Shown here one piece after another: positions 6,106 to 14,023 of a DNA stretch of 15,085 nucleotides. Under the pieces are notes generated by a model, which saw only the letters and a program-made list of their open reading frames with translations, was not told where the DNA came from and made no database searches. This stretch comes from Defluviitaleaceae bacterium (GTDB lineage: Bacteria > Bacillota > Clostridia > Lachnospirales > WQUN01): assembly GCA_009783525.1 (NCBI GenBank), contig WRDG01000031.1, positions 1 to 15,085 of the forward strand. Direction: 5' to 3'. Positions within the stretch are counted from its first letter, which is position 1. The number at the start of each line of letters is the position of its first letter. The translations under genes and the position numbers were made by a program.

Positions 6106-7605
6106 ATGATAACGATTGGCATAGACTTGGGTACGTCGGCGGTCAAGCTGCTGGCGATGGACGGCGCAGGCAACACGTTAAAGATTGTTTCTAAAGAATA
6201 TCCGCTCTATTTGGGCAAAGAAACGTCCGGCACGGACGCGTCCGGCGGAACGAAACAGGGCTGGACGGAACAGGATCCCATTGACTGGTGGGAAAAAACC
6301 GCGGAGGGTCTTCGTGAAATAACCGCCGGTTTAACCGGCAAGGTAGACGCCGTAAGTTTCAGCGGGCAAATGCACGGGCTTGTGGCTTTGGACGAAAACG
6401 ACAATGTAATCCGCCGCGCTATATTATGGAACGACCAGCGGACGCAAAAGCAATGCGACTACCTTAACGAAACGGTGGGCCGCGAAACGCTTTTGGCAAA
6501 CACGGCGAACACGGCCCTCACGGGTTTCACTCTGCCTAAAATACTGTGGATGAAAGAAAACGAGCCGCAGCTTTATAACAAAATATGCAAGGTGATGCTT
6601 CCAAAAGACTATTTGGCGTATAAGCTTACCGGAATATTTGCAACGGACTATTCCGACGCTTCCGGAACCATGCTGCTCGACGTAAAAAACAAGGACTGGT
6701 CCGCCTGTATGCTTGGTATTGCGGGTATCGAAATAAAAAACGTCCCCAAACTGTTCGCTTCGTCCGAACCGATAGGCAGGCTGACTGCGGAAGCCGCGAA
6801 GCAAACCGGCTTGCCGCAGGATACGCTTGTCGTTATAGGCGGCGGCGACCAGGCGGTCGGCGCGGTGGGTACGGGCACGGTCAACGATGGCATGTGCTCG
6901 GTATCGCTCGGCACATCGGGCGTTCTTTTTTTTGCCGGCGACAATTTTGCCGTGGACAGGGGCAAGAGCGCGGTCCATTCATTTTGCCACGCCAACGGTA
7001 AATACCACTTGATGGGAGTGACGCTTGCCGCAGCCGCATCCACTAAATGGTGGGTGGAAGACATTTTGCAAAGCGGCGACCACAACAGCGAGCAAAAAAA
7101 CATCGCCGACGCGGCGCTCGGCGCTAACAGCGTTTATTTTTTACCGTATTTGAACGGAGAGCGCACGCCGCACAACGACCCCGACGGCCGCGGCGCTTTC
7201 GTGGGCATGACGCTGACCACCACACGCGCCGACCTGACCCAGGCCGTGCTTGAGGGCGTGGCGTTCAGCCTGCGCGACATAAAAGAGATCGTGCAAAAGC
7301 TCGGGCTCAACGCAAAAACGGCCCGCATAATAGGCGGCGGCGCTAAAAGTACGCTTTGGTGCAAAATAATTGCCAATGTTTTACAGCTAAGAGTCGAAAA
7401 GATAAACAGCCAGGAAGGTCCGGCGCTTGGCGCGGCCATACTCGCGCTGGTCGGCGCCGGCGCGTTTAAAAACGTTTCCGAAGCCTGTGAGTCGCTTATC
7501 GGCGTCACCGAAGTGTTTGAGCCGTCCGCAGCCGCTGTGGAGCGTTACAACAAGCGTTACCCGGTTTACGCCTCGCTGTACGGAAGGTTGAAATCGTATG
7601 AATGA
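6106..7605 (+). CDS. xylB: Xylulokinase (FGGY carbohydrate kinase family)
   Basis: This kinase phosphorylates D-xylulose with ATP to give D-xylulose 5-phosphate, feeding the pentose phosphate pathway. The 499-residue length is normal. Visible motifs are the N-terminal ATPase-fold phosphate loop (GIDLGTSAVKLLAMD, residues 4-18), the xylulokinase-type SFSGQMHGLVALDE, the segment LWNDQRT, GGGDQAVGAVGTG with the likely catalytic base Asp248, and the C-terminal nucleotide-binding GGGAKSTLW with GPALGAAILA. SGQMHGLV favours xylulokinase over glycerol or gluconate kinases. The ribosome binding site is modest (AGAAAGG, about 15 bases from the ATG). No xylose isomerase, xylose transporter or XylR-type regulator lies in the window. 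The 3' end overlaps ftsH by 8 bp, which implies translational coupling of a sugar kinase to a protease, an unusual pairing. Confidence 0.93.
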   Translation: MITIGIDLGTSAVKLLAMDGAGNTLKIVSKEYPLYLGKETSGTDASGGTKQGWTEQDPIDWWEKTAEGLREITAGLTGKVDAVSFSGQMHGLVALDENDNVIRRAILWNDQRTQKQCDYLNETVGRETLLANTANTALTGFTLPKILWMKENEPQLYNKICKVMLPKDYLAYKLTGIFATDYSDASGTMLLDVKNKDWSACMLGIAGIEIKNVPKLFASSEPIGRLTAEAAKQTGLPQDTLVVIGGGDQAVGAVGTGTVNDGMCSVSLGTSGVLFFAGDNFAVDRGKSAVHSFCHANGKYHLMGVTLAAAASTKWWVEDILQSGDHNSEQKNIADAALGANSVYFLPYLNGERTPHNDPDGRGAFVGMTLTTTRADLTQAVLEGVAFSLRDIKEIVQKLGLNAKTARIIGGGAKSTLWCKIIANVLQLRVEKINSQEGPALGAAILALVGAGAFKNVSEACESLIGVTEVFEPSAAAVERYNKRYPVYASLYGRLKSYE

Positions 7606-9544
7606 AAACCGCCCGAAGCGCCCCGAAGGGCGCATGCCGGGCGGCATAATGACGGTTCTTTTGGGAGCGCTCGCGCTCACGTTGATAATAAATATTTTTA
7701 TGTCGCTGCTTTCGGGCAACGCCATGCAAGAAGTGCAGTACAGCGAATTTTTACAGATGCTTAACGACGGCCGCGTCGCCAAGGTCGAAATCCGTTCAGA
7801 CAGGCTTATCATCCACTTAAAAGAAGACGCGGAACAAGAAAACGGCCAAGCCGGAAACGAAAGCGGGCGTACGCCGTCGGGTTTAATAGAGAGCGCGACG
7901 GAACGCGCCGAAAACCAGCTCGCGGTTCGGCGAACAGATCAAGAGCGCGTTTACAATACGGTTTATTACACCGGCTATATACATAACCCCGAGCTGCTGC
8001 GCCTGATGGAAGAACAGGAAGTCGAATTTTTCGCGGCGGTTCGAAATTCCAACCCGGTGCTTGATTTTATCGTCTCTTGGATACTGCCGATCGTGCTCAT
8101 ATACGGACTGTTTATGCTGCTCATGCGCAGCGTCGCCAACCGCATGGGCGGCGGCAAGGGCGGGTTTATGTCAATAGGCCAGAGCACCGCCAAAGTTTAC
8201 ATGGAAAAAAAGACGGGCGTCACATTTGAAGACGTGGCGGGTCAGGAAGAAGCGAAAGAAAGCTTAACGGAAATTGTAGATTTTTTGCACAACCCGGACA
8301 AATATACGGCAATAGGCGCAATACAGCCCAAAGGCGCGCTTTTGGTGGGGCCGCCCGGCACGGGCAAGACTCTCCTCGCAAAAGCGGTGGCCGGCGAAGC
8401 CAACGTCGTATTTTTTTCGCTTTCGGGCTCGGATTTTGTAGAGATGTTCGTGGGCGTGGGCGCGAGCCGCGTGCGCGACCTGTTCAAACAGGCGGGCCAG
8501 CAAGCGCCGTGCATTATTTTTATTGACGAGATTGACGCGATAGGCAAGAGCCGCGACAGCCAGTTCAGCTCAAACGACGAGCGCGAACAGACGCTTAACC
8601 AATTGCTTGCCGAAATGGACGGATTCGATTCGTCAAAGGGCGTGGTAATTCTCGGCGCTACCAACAGGCCAGAAATTTTAGACAAGGCGCTGCTTAGGCC
8701 GGGCAGGTTCGACAGACGTATAATAGTCGAGCTGCCGGATCTTAAAGGCAGGGAAGACATCCTCGCAGTCCACGCAAAAAAAGTGAAGATGAGCGGCGAA
8801 GTCGACCTGCGGAAGATTGCGCTCGCTACTCCCGGCGCGGCGGGCGCCGACCTCGCCAATATGATAAACGAAGGCGCGCTCCGCGCCGTGCGCATGAAAC
8901 GCAACGAAGTAGAGCAGGACGACCTTATGGAAGCGGTCGAGGTTGTTATAGCCGGCAAAGAAAAAAAAGACCGCATAATGACGGAGCAGGAAAAAAGGAT
9001 CGTATCGTTCCACGAGGTAGGCCACGCGATGGCGGCCGCGCTCCTGACGCACAGGCAGCCCGTGCAAAAAATAACGATCGTGCCCCGCACAATGGGCTCG
9101 CTCGGTTACACGATGTATTTGCCCGAAGAAGAACGCTACATGCACACTAAGGATGAGATGCTCGACAAGATAACTGTGATGCTCGCGGGCCGCGCCGCAG
9201 AAAAAGTGGAATTCGGAATAGAGACGACGGGTTCGTCAAACGACATCGAGCGCGCGACAAAAATTGCGCGTTCCATGGTTTCGATGTACGGCATGAGCGA
9301 AAAAATTGGGATGATGGGTCTTGAAAGCATCGAGAGCCGCTACCTTGACGGCAGGCCGGTGACCAACTGTTCCGAGCAGACCGCCGCGGAGCTTGACAAA
9401 GAAGTGAGCGCGATGCTTCATATGTGCTTCGAAAAGGCTATGGCACTGCTGCAGGACAACAGCGGAAAACTAAAAAAAATTGCCGCATGCCTTTTCGAAA
9501 AAGAAACGCTCGGCGGCGAAGAATTTATGGAGATGGTAAAATAA
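7598..9544 (+). CDS. ftsH: ATP-dependent zinc metalloprotease FtsH
   Basis: FtsH is a hexameric membrane AAA+ protease that degrades misfolded membrane proteins and selected cytosolic proteins. The 648-residue protein has a first membrane segment (about 17-39), an extracytoplasmic domain (about 40-150) and a second membrane segment (about 156-177). The AAA+ domain has Walker A GPPGTGKT (251-258), the pore motif FVEMFVGVG, Walker B IIFIDEID (Asp310, Glu311) and the arginine-finger region RPGRFDRR. The M41 protease domain has HEVGH (472-476) and the third zinc ligand Asp549 in SNDIERAT, so all catalytic residues are intact. The segment after Walker B (IGKSRDSQFSSNDEREQ) departs from the common GRQRG-type sequence, which may mark a secondary paralogue. 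The start overlaps xylB and has GGAAGG ten bases upstream. The gene is not next to hpt/tilS, its usual neighbours, which also hints at a second copy in the genome. Confidence 0.96.
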   Translation: MNENRPKRPEGRMPGGIMTVLLGALALTLIINIFMSLLSGNAMQEVQYSEFLQMLNDGRVAKVEIRSDRLIIHLKEDAEQENGQAGNESGRTPSGLIESATERAENQLAVRRTDQERVYNTVYYTGYIHNPELLRLMEEQEVEFFAAVRNSNPVLDFIVSWILPIVLIYGLFMLLMRSVANRMGGGKGGFMSIGQSTAKVYMEKKTGVTFEDVAGQEEAKESLTEIVDFLHNPDKYTAIGAIQPKGALLVGPPGTGKTLLAKAVAGEANVVFFSLSGSDFVEMFVGVGASRVRDLFKQAGQQAPCIIFIDEIDAIGKSRDSQFSSNDEREQTLNQLLAEMDGFDSSKGVVILGATNRPEILDKALLRPGRFDRRIIVELPDLKGREDILAVHAKKVKMSGEVDLRKIALATPGAAGADLANMINEGALRAVRMKRNEVEQDDLMEAVEVVIAGKEKKDRIMTEQEKRIVSFHEVGHAMAAALLTHRQPVQKITIVPRTMGSLGYTMYLPEEERYMHTKDEMLDKITVMLAGRAAEKVEFGIETTGSSNDIERATKIARSMVSMYGMSEKIGMMGLESIESRYLDGRPVTNCSEQTAAELDKEVSAMLHMCFEKAMALLQDNSGKLKKIAACLFEKETLGGEEFMEMVK

Positions 9545-9546
9545 TT

Positions 9547-11151
9547 TTACTCTTGAAAGTCGCCCATTTCTCTGAATGCCTTGCTTAGGCGCGTAACGGA
9601 CGGATAGAAGCGGTTAAGCTGCTTCGGCTTGATCTTTTCGATTTCGAGCGCAAGCCTTGTAATGCATTTTGGGTTCCGCTTTTTTGCGGAGCGGCTCAAA
9701 AGGTTACGCCCGGGATGCGTAACCAAAACGAACTTGTGGTTAACTTCAAAGTTTAAATCAGCCATCGCCGTTGCGTTGGTTTTTTTTGTGGGTCTCGCAT
9801 GCTGCGGCGAAGTATATTCGGTGAACGGGCTCTCCGTCGTGTCGGCAAAAAAACTGTAGACGCCCTGCGGCTCAAGCCCGAAATGCGCCGACAGCTCGAG
9901 GTACAGCCTGTGCAGAGTCGTTTGTTCGGTAACGTCGATGCAAAGCCAAAGCGAAGCGTTCGGTTCGTACTTAATACGGATCTCGTATATTTTTCCGCTC
10001 TGTCCGTTTTTATCCGCTGTTTTTTTATCGCCAATGTTTGCTTCCGCTTGCTCCTGTAATTTAATCAACTGTTCGAACACCGGCTTAAACGGCAACCGCA
10101 TTTTAACGTTTAAAAAATTTTCGCTGTCCGGTACACAGTTAAATAAAATGAGCCCAAGCTCGGTCAAATGGTATTGGACGCACGGTGTAAAAAATGCAGT
10201 GTAAAGTTCGTCCGCGTCAAACGGCGTATCAATAAAAAGACGCAGTTCGTTTTCAAAATCGAACGGCGTCGGATAAATGGGACGTATTAATTGCAAATAA
10301 TAACTGAACGGTGTGAAAAAAAACTTATCCAGCACGACGCCCATTAAAAACGAACCGGAAGCGGCTGCTGCGTTGACGGAACTCCTGTCCGCCTGACTGC
10401 CGTCGCCGTCGAAAAAATTTATGCCGAGCTTGCCGTAGACATGGCTGTATATATCGTCAAGCCACATAGGCTTCTTCAAAATAGACAGCAGGAAACTTTC
10501 TGTAAACGCGGTTTCGGGCAGCTGCATGAGCCCGACGATCATGCATGAAGCGTTGGAGATTGTAGCCATCACGATTTCGGCAAGGAGCTTAATGTCGGGC
10601 GCGTTGAGCCTGCTTTCGTACCCGGGTGCGGTTTGCGCGCGGTTAGAATACACGGACGGGATCTTTACAAGATAGCCCATGTCGAGCGCGATCTGGAAAA
10701 GATAGTCGGCGTAGTGCGGGTCGCGGAGGCTCAAATTTTCCGAAGCGCGTATCAAGTCGCCGATGTCCATAAAATCGTCGGGCGACAGCTCGATGTCGGG
10801 ATGGTAAAAACGTAAAAATTTTTTAAAGTCCGACACGACGGGATGATGTTCCAAAGTGCATTCGCGCACCTCGAAAGTCATCCCGGAATAATTTTGGGAA
10901 TTTTTCAATGCCACTGCGGGCAGCGAATCCGGCGTTCTCGCGTTGTCGTGGTTTAACGCCTCCACGAGATTCGCGGGAGTAAGCACGGTCCCTTCGATCA
11001 ATGACGAATAGAGCCAGCGCCTGTAGATGTTCGATATGTACGGCAGCAGCATGACGCGGTTTTTTTTGCTGCTTTTACGGTAAATGTCGCCGAAGCTCGA
11101 TTCGAACCAATTGTTTATGCGGTTTAAGTATTCGGTATAGTCTGCGGGCAT
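9547..11151 (-). CDS. Uncharacterised protein with probable pRiA4b ORF-3-like C-terminal domain
   Basis: I do not recognise this 534-residue protein as a whole. Residues about 386-450 (KIYEIRIKYEPNASLWLCI, then TTLHRLYLELSAHFGLE, YSFFAD) resemble the plasmid pRiA4b ORF-3-like fold, which typically has a beta-strand, a W-x-R/C-type turn and a helix ending in FG. The family has no settled function. Residues 1-385 are mainly helical, with long hydrophobic and aromatic segments (LLPYISNIYRRWLYSSLIEG, MVLDKFFFTPF-type text) but no convincing membrane segments or signal peptide. A charged linker (about 365-385) precedes the C-terminal domain, and the tail is basic. GGAG sits eight bases before the ATG, supporting the start. 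It stands alone on the minus strand, divergent from clpS and convergent with ftsH, its stop only 2 bp from the ftsH stop. Codon use resembles its neighbours, giving no sign of recent transfer. Confidence 0.7.
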   Translation of the reverse strand: MPADYTEYLNRINNWFESSFGDIYRKSSKKNRVMLLPYISNIYRRWLYSSLIEGTVLTPANLVEALNHDNARTPDSLPAVALKNSQNYSGMTFEVRECTLEHHPVVSDFKKFLRFYHPDIELSPDDFMDIGDLIRASENLSLRDPHYADYLFQIALDMGYLVKIPSVYSNRAQTAPGYESRLNAPDIKLLAEIVMATISNASCMIVGLMQLPETAFTESFLLSILKKPMWLDDIYSHVYGKLGINFFDGDGSQADRSSVNAAAASGSFLMGVVLDKFFFTPFSYYLQLIRPIYPTPFDFENELRLFIDTPFDADELYTAFFTPCVQYHLTELGLILFNCVPDSENFLNVKMRLPFKPVFEQLIKLQEQAEANIGDKKTADKNGQSGKIYEIRIKYEPNASLWLCIDVTEQTTLHRLYLELSAHFGLEPQGVYSFFADTTESPFTEYTSPQHARPTKKTNATAMADLNFEVNHKFVLVTHPGRNLLSRSAKKRNPKCITRLALEIEKIKPKQLNRFYPSVTRLSKAFREMGDFQE

Positions 11152-11240
11152 TGGGTTTTCTCCGTTCGTGATAATGGAACTCCGCGTTCATGTGCGTGCA
11201 AATGATAGCATATTTTTTTGAATTTCATCATTGAAAATTT

Positions 11241-11255
11241 TTGTTCGAAGAACAA
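11241..11255. promoter_or_regulatory. Perfect dyad, possible operator
   Basis: TTGTTC (11241-11246) and GAACAA (11250-11255) are perfect inverted repeats around GAA. The site lies just upstream of the weak minus-strand promoter candidate and about 28 bp upstream of the clpS -35 candidate. It could bind a dimeric regulator serving either gene. It does not match the CIRCE, CtsR or LexA sites I know. A six-base dyad in A+T-rich DNA may also arise by chance. Confidence 0.35.
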
Positions 11256-11282
11256 CACGAACTCTCGGACATAGATAAATTT

Positions 11283-11311
11283 TTATAAACTCCGTTTAGT
11301 CCAATTATAAT
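11283..11311 (+). promoter_or_regulatory. Candidate sigma-A-type promoter of clpS-clpA
   Basis: A perfect TATAAT (11306-11311) lies 17 bp after TTATAA (11283-11288), a half-matching -35 box. Transcription would begin near 11318, giving a leader of about 138 nt before the clpS start. That leader contains the terminator-like hairpin at 11407-11441. Confidence 0.55.
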
Positions 11312-11406
11312 CTTCCGTTGCTGCGTCCGAAAAATAAATAATTACATCATTTGTGTCTGCAAAAGTTTCCGTACGAAAACAAAACATACATTCGAATGAC
11401 AACAAT

Positions 11407-11441
11407 ATTTCGGTGATATAAAATTACCGAAATTTTTTTTT
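11407..11441 (+). terminator. Terminator-like hairpin in the clpS leader (possible attenuator)
   Basis: ATTTCGGT (11407-11414) pairs perfectly with ACCGAAAT (11426-11433), two more pairs can form inside, and a run of nine T follows (11433-11441). This is the form of an intrinsic terminator on the plus strand, though the stem is A+T-rich and so of moderate strength. No plus-strand gene lies upstream for 1.8 kb, so it has nothing obvious to terminate except the clpS leader itself. The clpS ribosome binding site follows at once. Confidence 0.6.
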
Positions 11442-11448
11442 GGCGGTG
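11442..11448 (+). promoter_or_regulatory. Ribosome binding site supporting a TTG start for clpS
   Basis: GGCGGTG lies seven bases before TTG at 11456. A stop codon (TGA, 11447-11449) closes the frame immediately upstream, so TTG is the only usual start codon that leaves the ClpS N-terminal extension in place. Confidence 0.6.
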
Positions 11449-11455
11449 AAAAATT

Positions 11456-11767
11456 TTGGAACGCGAAATTCAAACGGAGGCGGCTGACCGTATAATAAAC
11501 GCCGCGGGCGTAATCGAGCCGAATATGTACTCCGTCGTGATGTACAACGACGACGTTACCCCGATGGACTATGTCGTCGATGTTTTGGAAGCCGTTTTCA
11601 ACAAGCCGCGAACCGAAGCGTCGAGCGTGATGATGCGCATCCATACCGAAGGGCAGGGTCTTGCCGGCGTTTACACATTTGACATAGCCTCGACAAAAAA
11701 AGAACGGACAGACAGACTCTCCGCGGAAAAAGGCTACCCGTTGAGGCTCGCGGTTCTGCCGGAGTAA
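11456..11767 (+). CDS. clpS: ATP-dependent Clp protease adaptor ClpS
   Basis: ClpS is a small cytosolic adaptor that binds proteins bearing destabilising N-terminal residues and hands them to ClpA for degradation by ClpAP. The 103-residue product is normal in length. The N-degron pocket is intact: NDD at 31-33, Met37 in VTPMDYV, and His63 in MRIHTEG, which align with Asn34/Asp35, Met40 and His66 of E. coli ClpS at a constant offset of three. Residues 1-23 form the flexible extension needed for delivery to ClpA, which supports the TTG start over the ATG at 11525. That later ATG would remove the extension and begin just before the core. clpA follows 36 bp downstream with its own ribosome binding site, and the two are almost certainly co-transcribed. 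The leader hairpin upstream may control both. Confidence 0.93.
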   Translation: MEREIQTEAADRIINAAGVIEPNMYSVVMYNDDVTPMDYVVDVLEAVFNKPRTEASSVMMRIHTEGQGLAGVYTFDIASTKKERTDRLSAEKGYPLRLAVLPE

Positions 11768-11803
11768 TAGATTAACCGCTCAAGCGGAACGGAAGGTTAC
11801 CGG

Positions 11804-14023
11804 ATGTTACTTGATTCATTGGCAAACGCGGCTTATGTGATAGCCGTAAACGAGGCCCGTCTGCAACGGCACGAGTATGTGACTCCCGAGCACCTGCTTT
11901 ACAGCGCGCTCATGTTTGACGACGGCAAGGCGATAATAGAAGGGCACGGCGGCGTTGTTTACCCGATTTTAAACGACCTTAAAATTTTTTTCGAAACGCG
12001 CATACCTAAATGCATTGAACGGCCGGGCGATCACGACGAAAGCGGGCGGCCGGCGGAGTCGGCGGGCTTTACGCGCATATTCGAACTGGCCGCCGCTCAA
12101 ACCAAAAGAGCGGGCCACGAAAAAATTACGCTGGCGAGGCTTATAGCCGCCATGTTTTTTTTGCCGCAGTCCTTCGCCAAATATTTTTTGGCAAAAAGCG
12201 GAATAAACAGAATCGCGTTGTTGAGTTACAGCCGTACAGCGGCGGCGCAGCCGGCAGAAGAAAAAAGAGGAAAAGACGACGGGTTTTTGAATCTGTATAC
12301 GGTTGATTTATGTGAGAAGGCTTCGCGCGGCCAGCTCGACCCGCTGGTTGGGCGCGAGGATATTTTGGAACGCACAATCCGGGTTCTGTGCAGGCGGCTT
12401 AAGAACAACCCGGTGCATGTGGGCGACCCCGGCGTTGGCAAAACGGCTTTGGTCGAAGGGCTCGCGCAGCGCATAGCGGACCGAGCAGTGCCGGAACCGC
12501 TGCTTTGCGCGCGCATTTTAAAAGTGAACATAGGCGCGATGCTTGCGGGTACGAAATACAGGGGCGAATTTGAGGAGCGGCTCGTCAAGCTGCTCGACAT
12601 TGCGGCCTCAATGAAAAAAGCCGTCCTTTACATCGACGAGATACATACGGCGATGGGCGCGGGCGCGGTATCCGGCGGGGCGATGGACGCGACGGCGATA
12701 ATAAAGCCGTACCTTTCGAGCGGCAGCGTGAGGTTTATCGGTTCGACCACATACGACGAATTCAAAAAACATTTCGAAAAGGACAGGGCGCTTGCGCGGC
12801 GCTTTCAGCCCATCGAAGTGGACGAGCCGTCCGCGGAAGAGTGCGTGTCCATATTGGCGGGGCTTCGCCCGCATTACGAACGCTACCACGGCGTTAAATA
12901 TTCGGATCAGATTTTGTCGGACATAGTGACGCTAAGCGTAAAATATTTGTACGACCGATATTTGCCGGACAAAGCCATAGACATAATGGATGAGGCGGGT
13001 TCGTGCGCCGGGATAAGCGGCGAAAGCGAAATAAGCCGCGGGCTCATAGAAAAAACGGTCGCGCTCATGGCAAAAACGCCCGAGGCTACGGTGAGCGCGG
13101 ACGAACAGGCTTCGCTGTTCGCGCTGGAGGACGACCTCAACAAAGAAGTGTTCGGACAGGCGGAGGCGGCGCGCATGGTCGCCACAGCCGTTAAAACGTC
13201 GCGTGCGGGTCTCGGCGAGCCCGAGAAGCCTGTGGCGTGCTTGCTTTTCGTAGGACCTACAGGGGTCGGTAAAACCGAAATGGCGAGGCAGCTTGCTAAA
13301 AGGCTATCGGTCAAGCTGCTTCGCTTCGACATGAGCGAGTATCAGGAGCGGCACGCCGTGGCACGCCTCATAGGCGCGCCGCCGGGCTACGTCGGGTACG
13401 AGGAGGGCGGCCTGCTGACCGACGCCGTGCGCCGCTCGCCGCATACCGTGCTGCTGCTTGACGAAATAGAAAAAGCGCACGCCGATATCCAAAACGTGCT
13501 GCTGCAAGTGATGGACTACGGCACCCTTACCGACAACGCGGGCAAAAAAACAGACTTTAAAAACGCAGTGCTCATAATGACTTCAAACGCGGGCGCGGCG
13601 GAAATGGAAAAAAAGCCGATCGGCATAGGCAGCGAAAAGGATTACACACTGTCGGGCCAGGCAGTTGAAAAGATGTTCAGCCCGGAATTTCGCAACAGGC
13701 TCGACGCCGTGGTCCGCTTCAACCCGATAGACTCCGATATGGCTCTGCTCGTAGCAAAAAAAGCCCTCGCCGCGCTCGCGGAAAAACTGTCGGGCAAAAA
13801 CGTAGGCTTGCAGTCAAGCAGTGAAGCGGAGCAACTAATCGCGGCGGACGGCCTGTCCGCTAAATACGGCGCGCGTGCGATACTGCGCCGCGTCGAAAAC
13901 GACGTGAAAAAGCCGCTCGTAAACGAGCTGCTGTTCGGCAGGCTCGCAAGCGGCGGTGCGGTAAATGTCGCAGTGGAAAACGGAAGCATCGTCCTGTTGT
14001 ACGGCGGCAATGAACAAAGCTGA
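11804..14023 (+). CDS. clpA: ATP-dependent Clp protease ATP-binding subunit ClpA
   Basis: ClpA is a hexameric AAA+ unfoldase that feeds substrates, including those brought by ClpS, into the ClpP protease chamber. The 739-residue protein has an N-terminal Clp repeat domain (about 1-145) and two AAA+ modules. Module one has Walker A GDPGVGKT (207-214), Walker B LYIDEIH (Asp278, Glu279) and GTKYRGEFEERL between them. Module two has Walker A GPTGVGKT (484-491), Walker B LLLDEIE (Asp553, Glu554) and the pore segment GAPPGYVGYEEGG. The ClpP-docking loop is present as Ile-Gly-Ile (606-608), where E. coli ClpA has Ile-Gly-Leu. There is no long middle coiled coil between the modules, which separates it from ClpB and ClpC. 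GGAAGG precedes the ATG. clpP is not in the window and must be supplied from elsewhere. Confidence 0.95.
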   Translation: MLLDSLANAAYVIAVNEARLQRHEYVTPEHLLYSALMFDDGKAIIEGHGGVVYPILNDLKIFFETRIPKCIERPGDHDESGRPAESAGFTRIFELAAAQTKRAGHEKITLARLIAAMFFLPQSFAKYFLAKSGINRIALLSYSRTAAAQPAEEKRGKDDGFLNLYTVDLCEKASRGQLDPLVGREDILERTIRVLCRRLKNNPVHVGDPGVGKTALVEGLAQRIADRAVPEPLLCARILKVNIGAMLAGTKYRGEFEERLVKLLDIAASMKKAVLYIDEIHTAMGAGAVSGGAMDATAIIKPYLSSGSVRFIGSTTYDEFKKHFEKDRALARRFQPIEVDEPSAEECVSILAGLRPHYERYHGVKYSDQILSDIVTLSVKYLYDRYLPDKAIDIMDEAGSCAGISGESEISRGLIEKTVALMAKTPEATVSADEQASLFALEDDLNKEVFGQAEAARMVATAVKTSRAGLGEPEKPVACLLFVGPTGVGKTEMARQLAKRLSVKLLRFDMSEYQERHAVARLIGAPPGYVGYEEGGLLTDAVRRSPHTVLLLDEIEKAHADIQNVLLQVMDYGTLTDNAGKKTDFKNAVLIMTSNAGAAEMEKKPIGIGSEKDYTLSGQAVEKMFSPEFRNRLDAVVRFNPIDSDMALLVAKKALAALAEKLSGKNVGLQSSSEAEQLIAADGLSAKYGARAILRRVENDVKKPLVNELLFGRLASGGAVNVAVENGSIVLLYGGNEQS

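Larger units (their letters stand above)
11152..11455. other. Divergent intergenic region between the 534-residue protein gene and clpS
   Basis: This 304-bp A+T-rich gap must hold the promoters of both flanking genes. For the minus-strand gene a weak candidate is TTCAAT (11235-11230) with TATGCT (11212-11207). The plus-strand clpS promoter and leader hairpin are listed separately. A dyad, TTGTTC-GAA-GAACAA, lies at 11241-11255 between the two promoters. No coding region or tRNA is visible, apart from a six-codon frame (MTTIFR, 11396-11416) with no ribosome binding site. Confidence 0.6.

Noticed and set aside
8242..9090. 282-codon minus-strand frame inside ftsH
   Set aside because: It is the antisense shadow of the AAA+ and protease coding regions; its Ser/Pro-rich product matches no family I recognise.
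11396..11416. Leader peptide gene MTTIFR as a firm feature
   Set aside because: It has no ribosome binding site and so short a frame occurs often by chance; it is mentioned only within the attenuator hypothesis.
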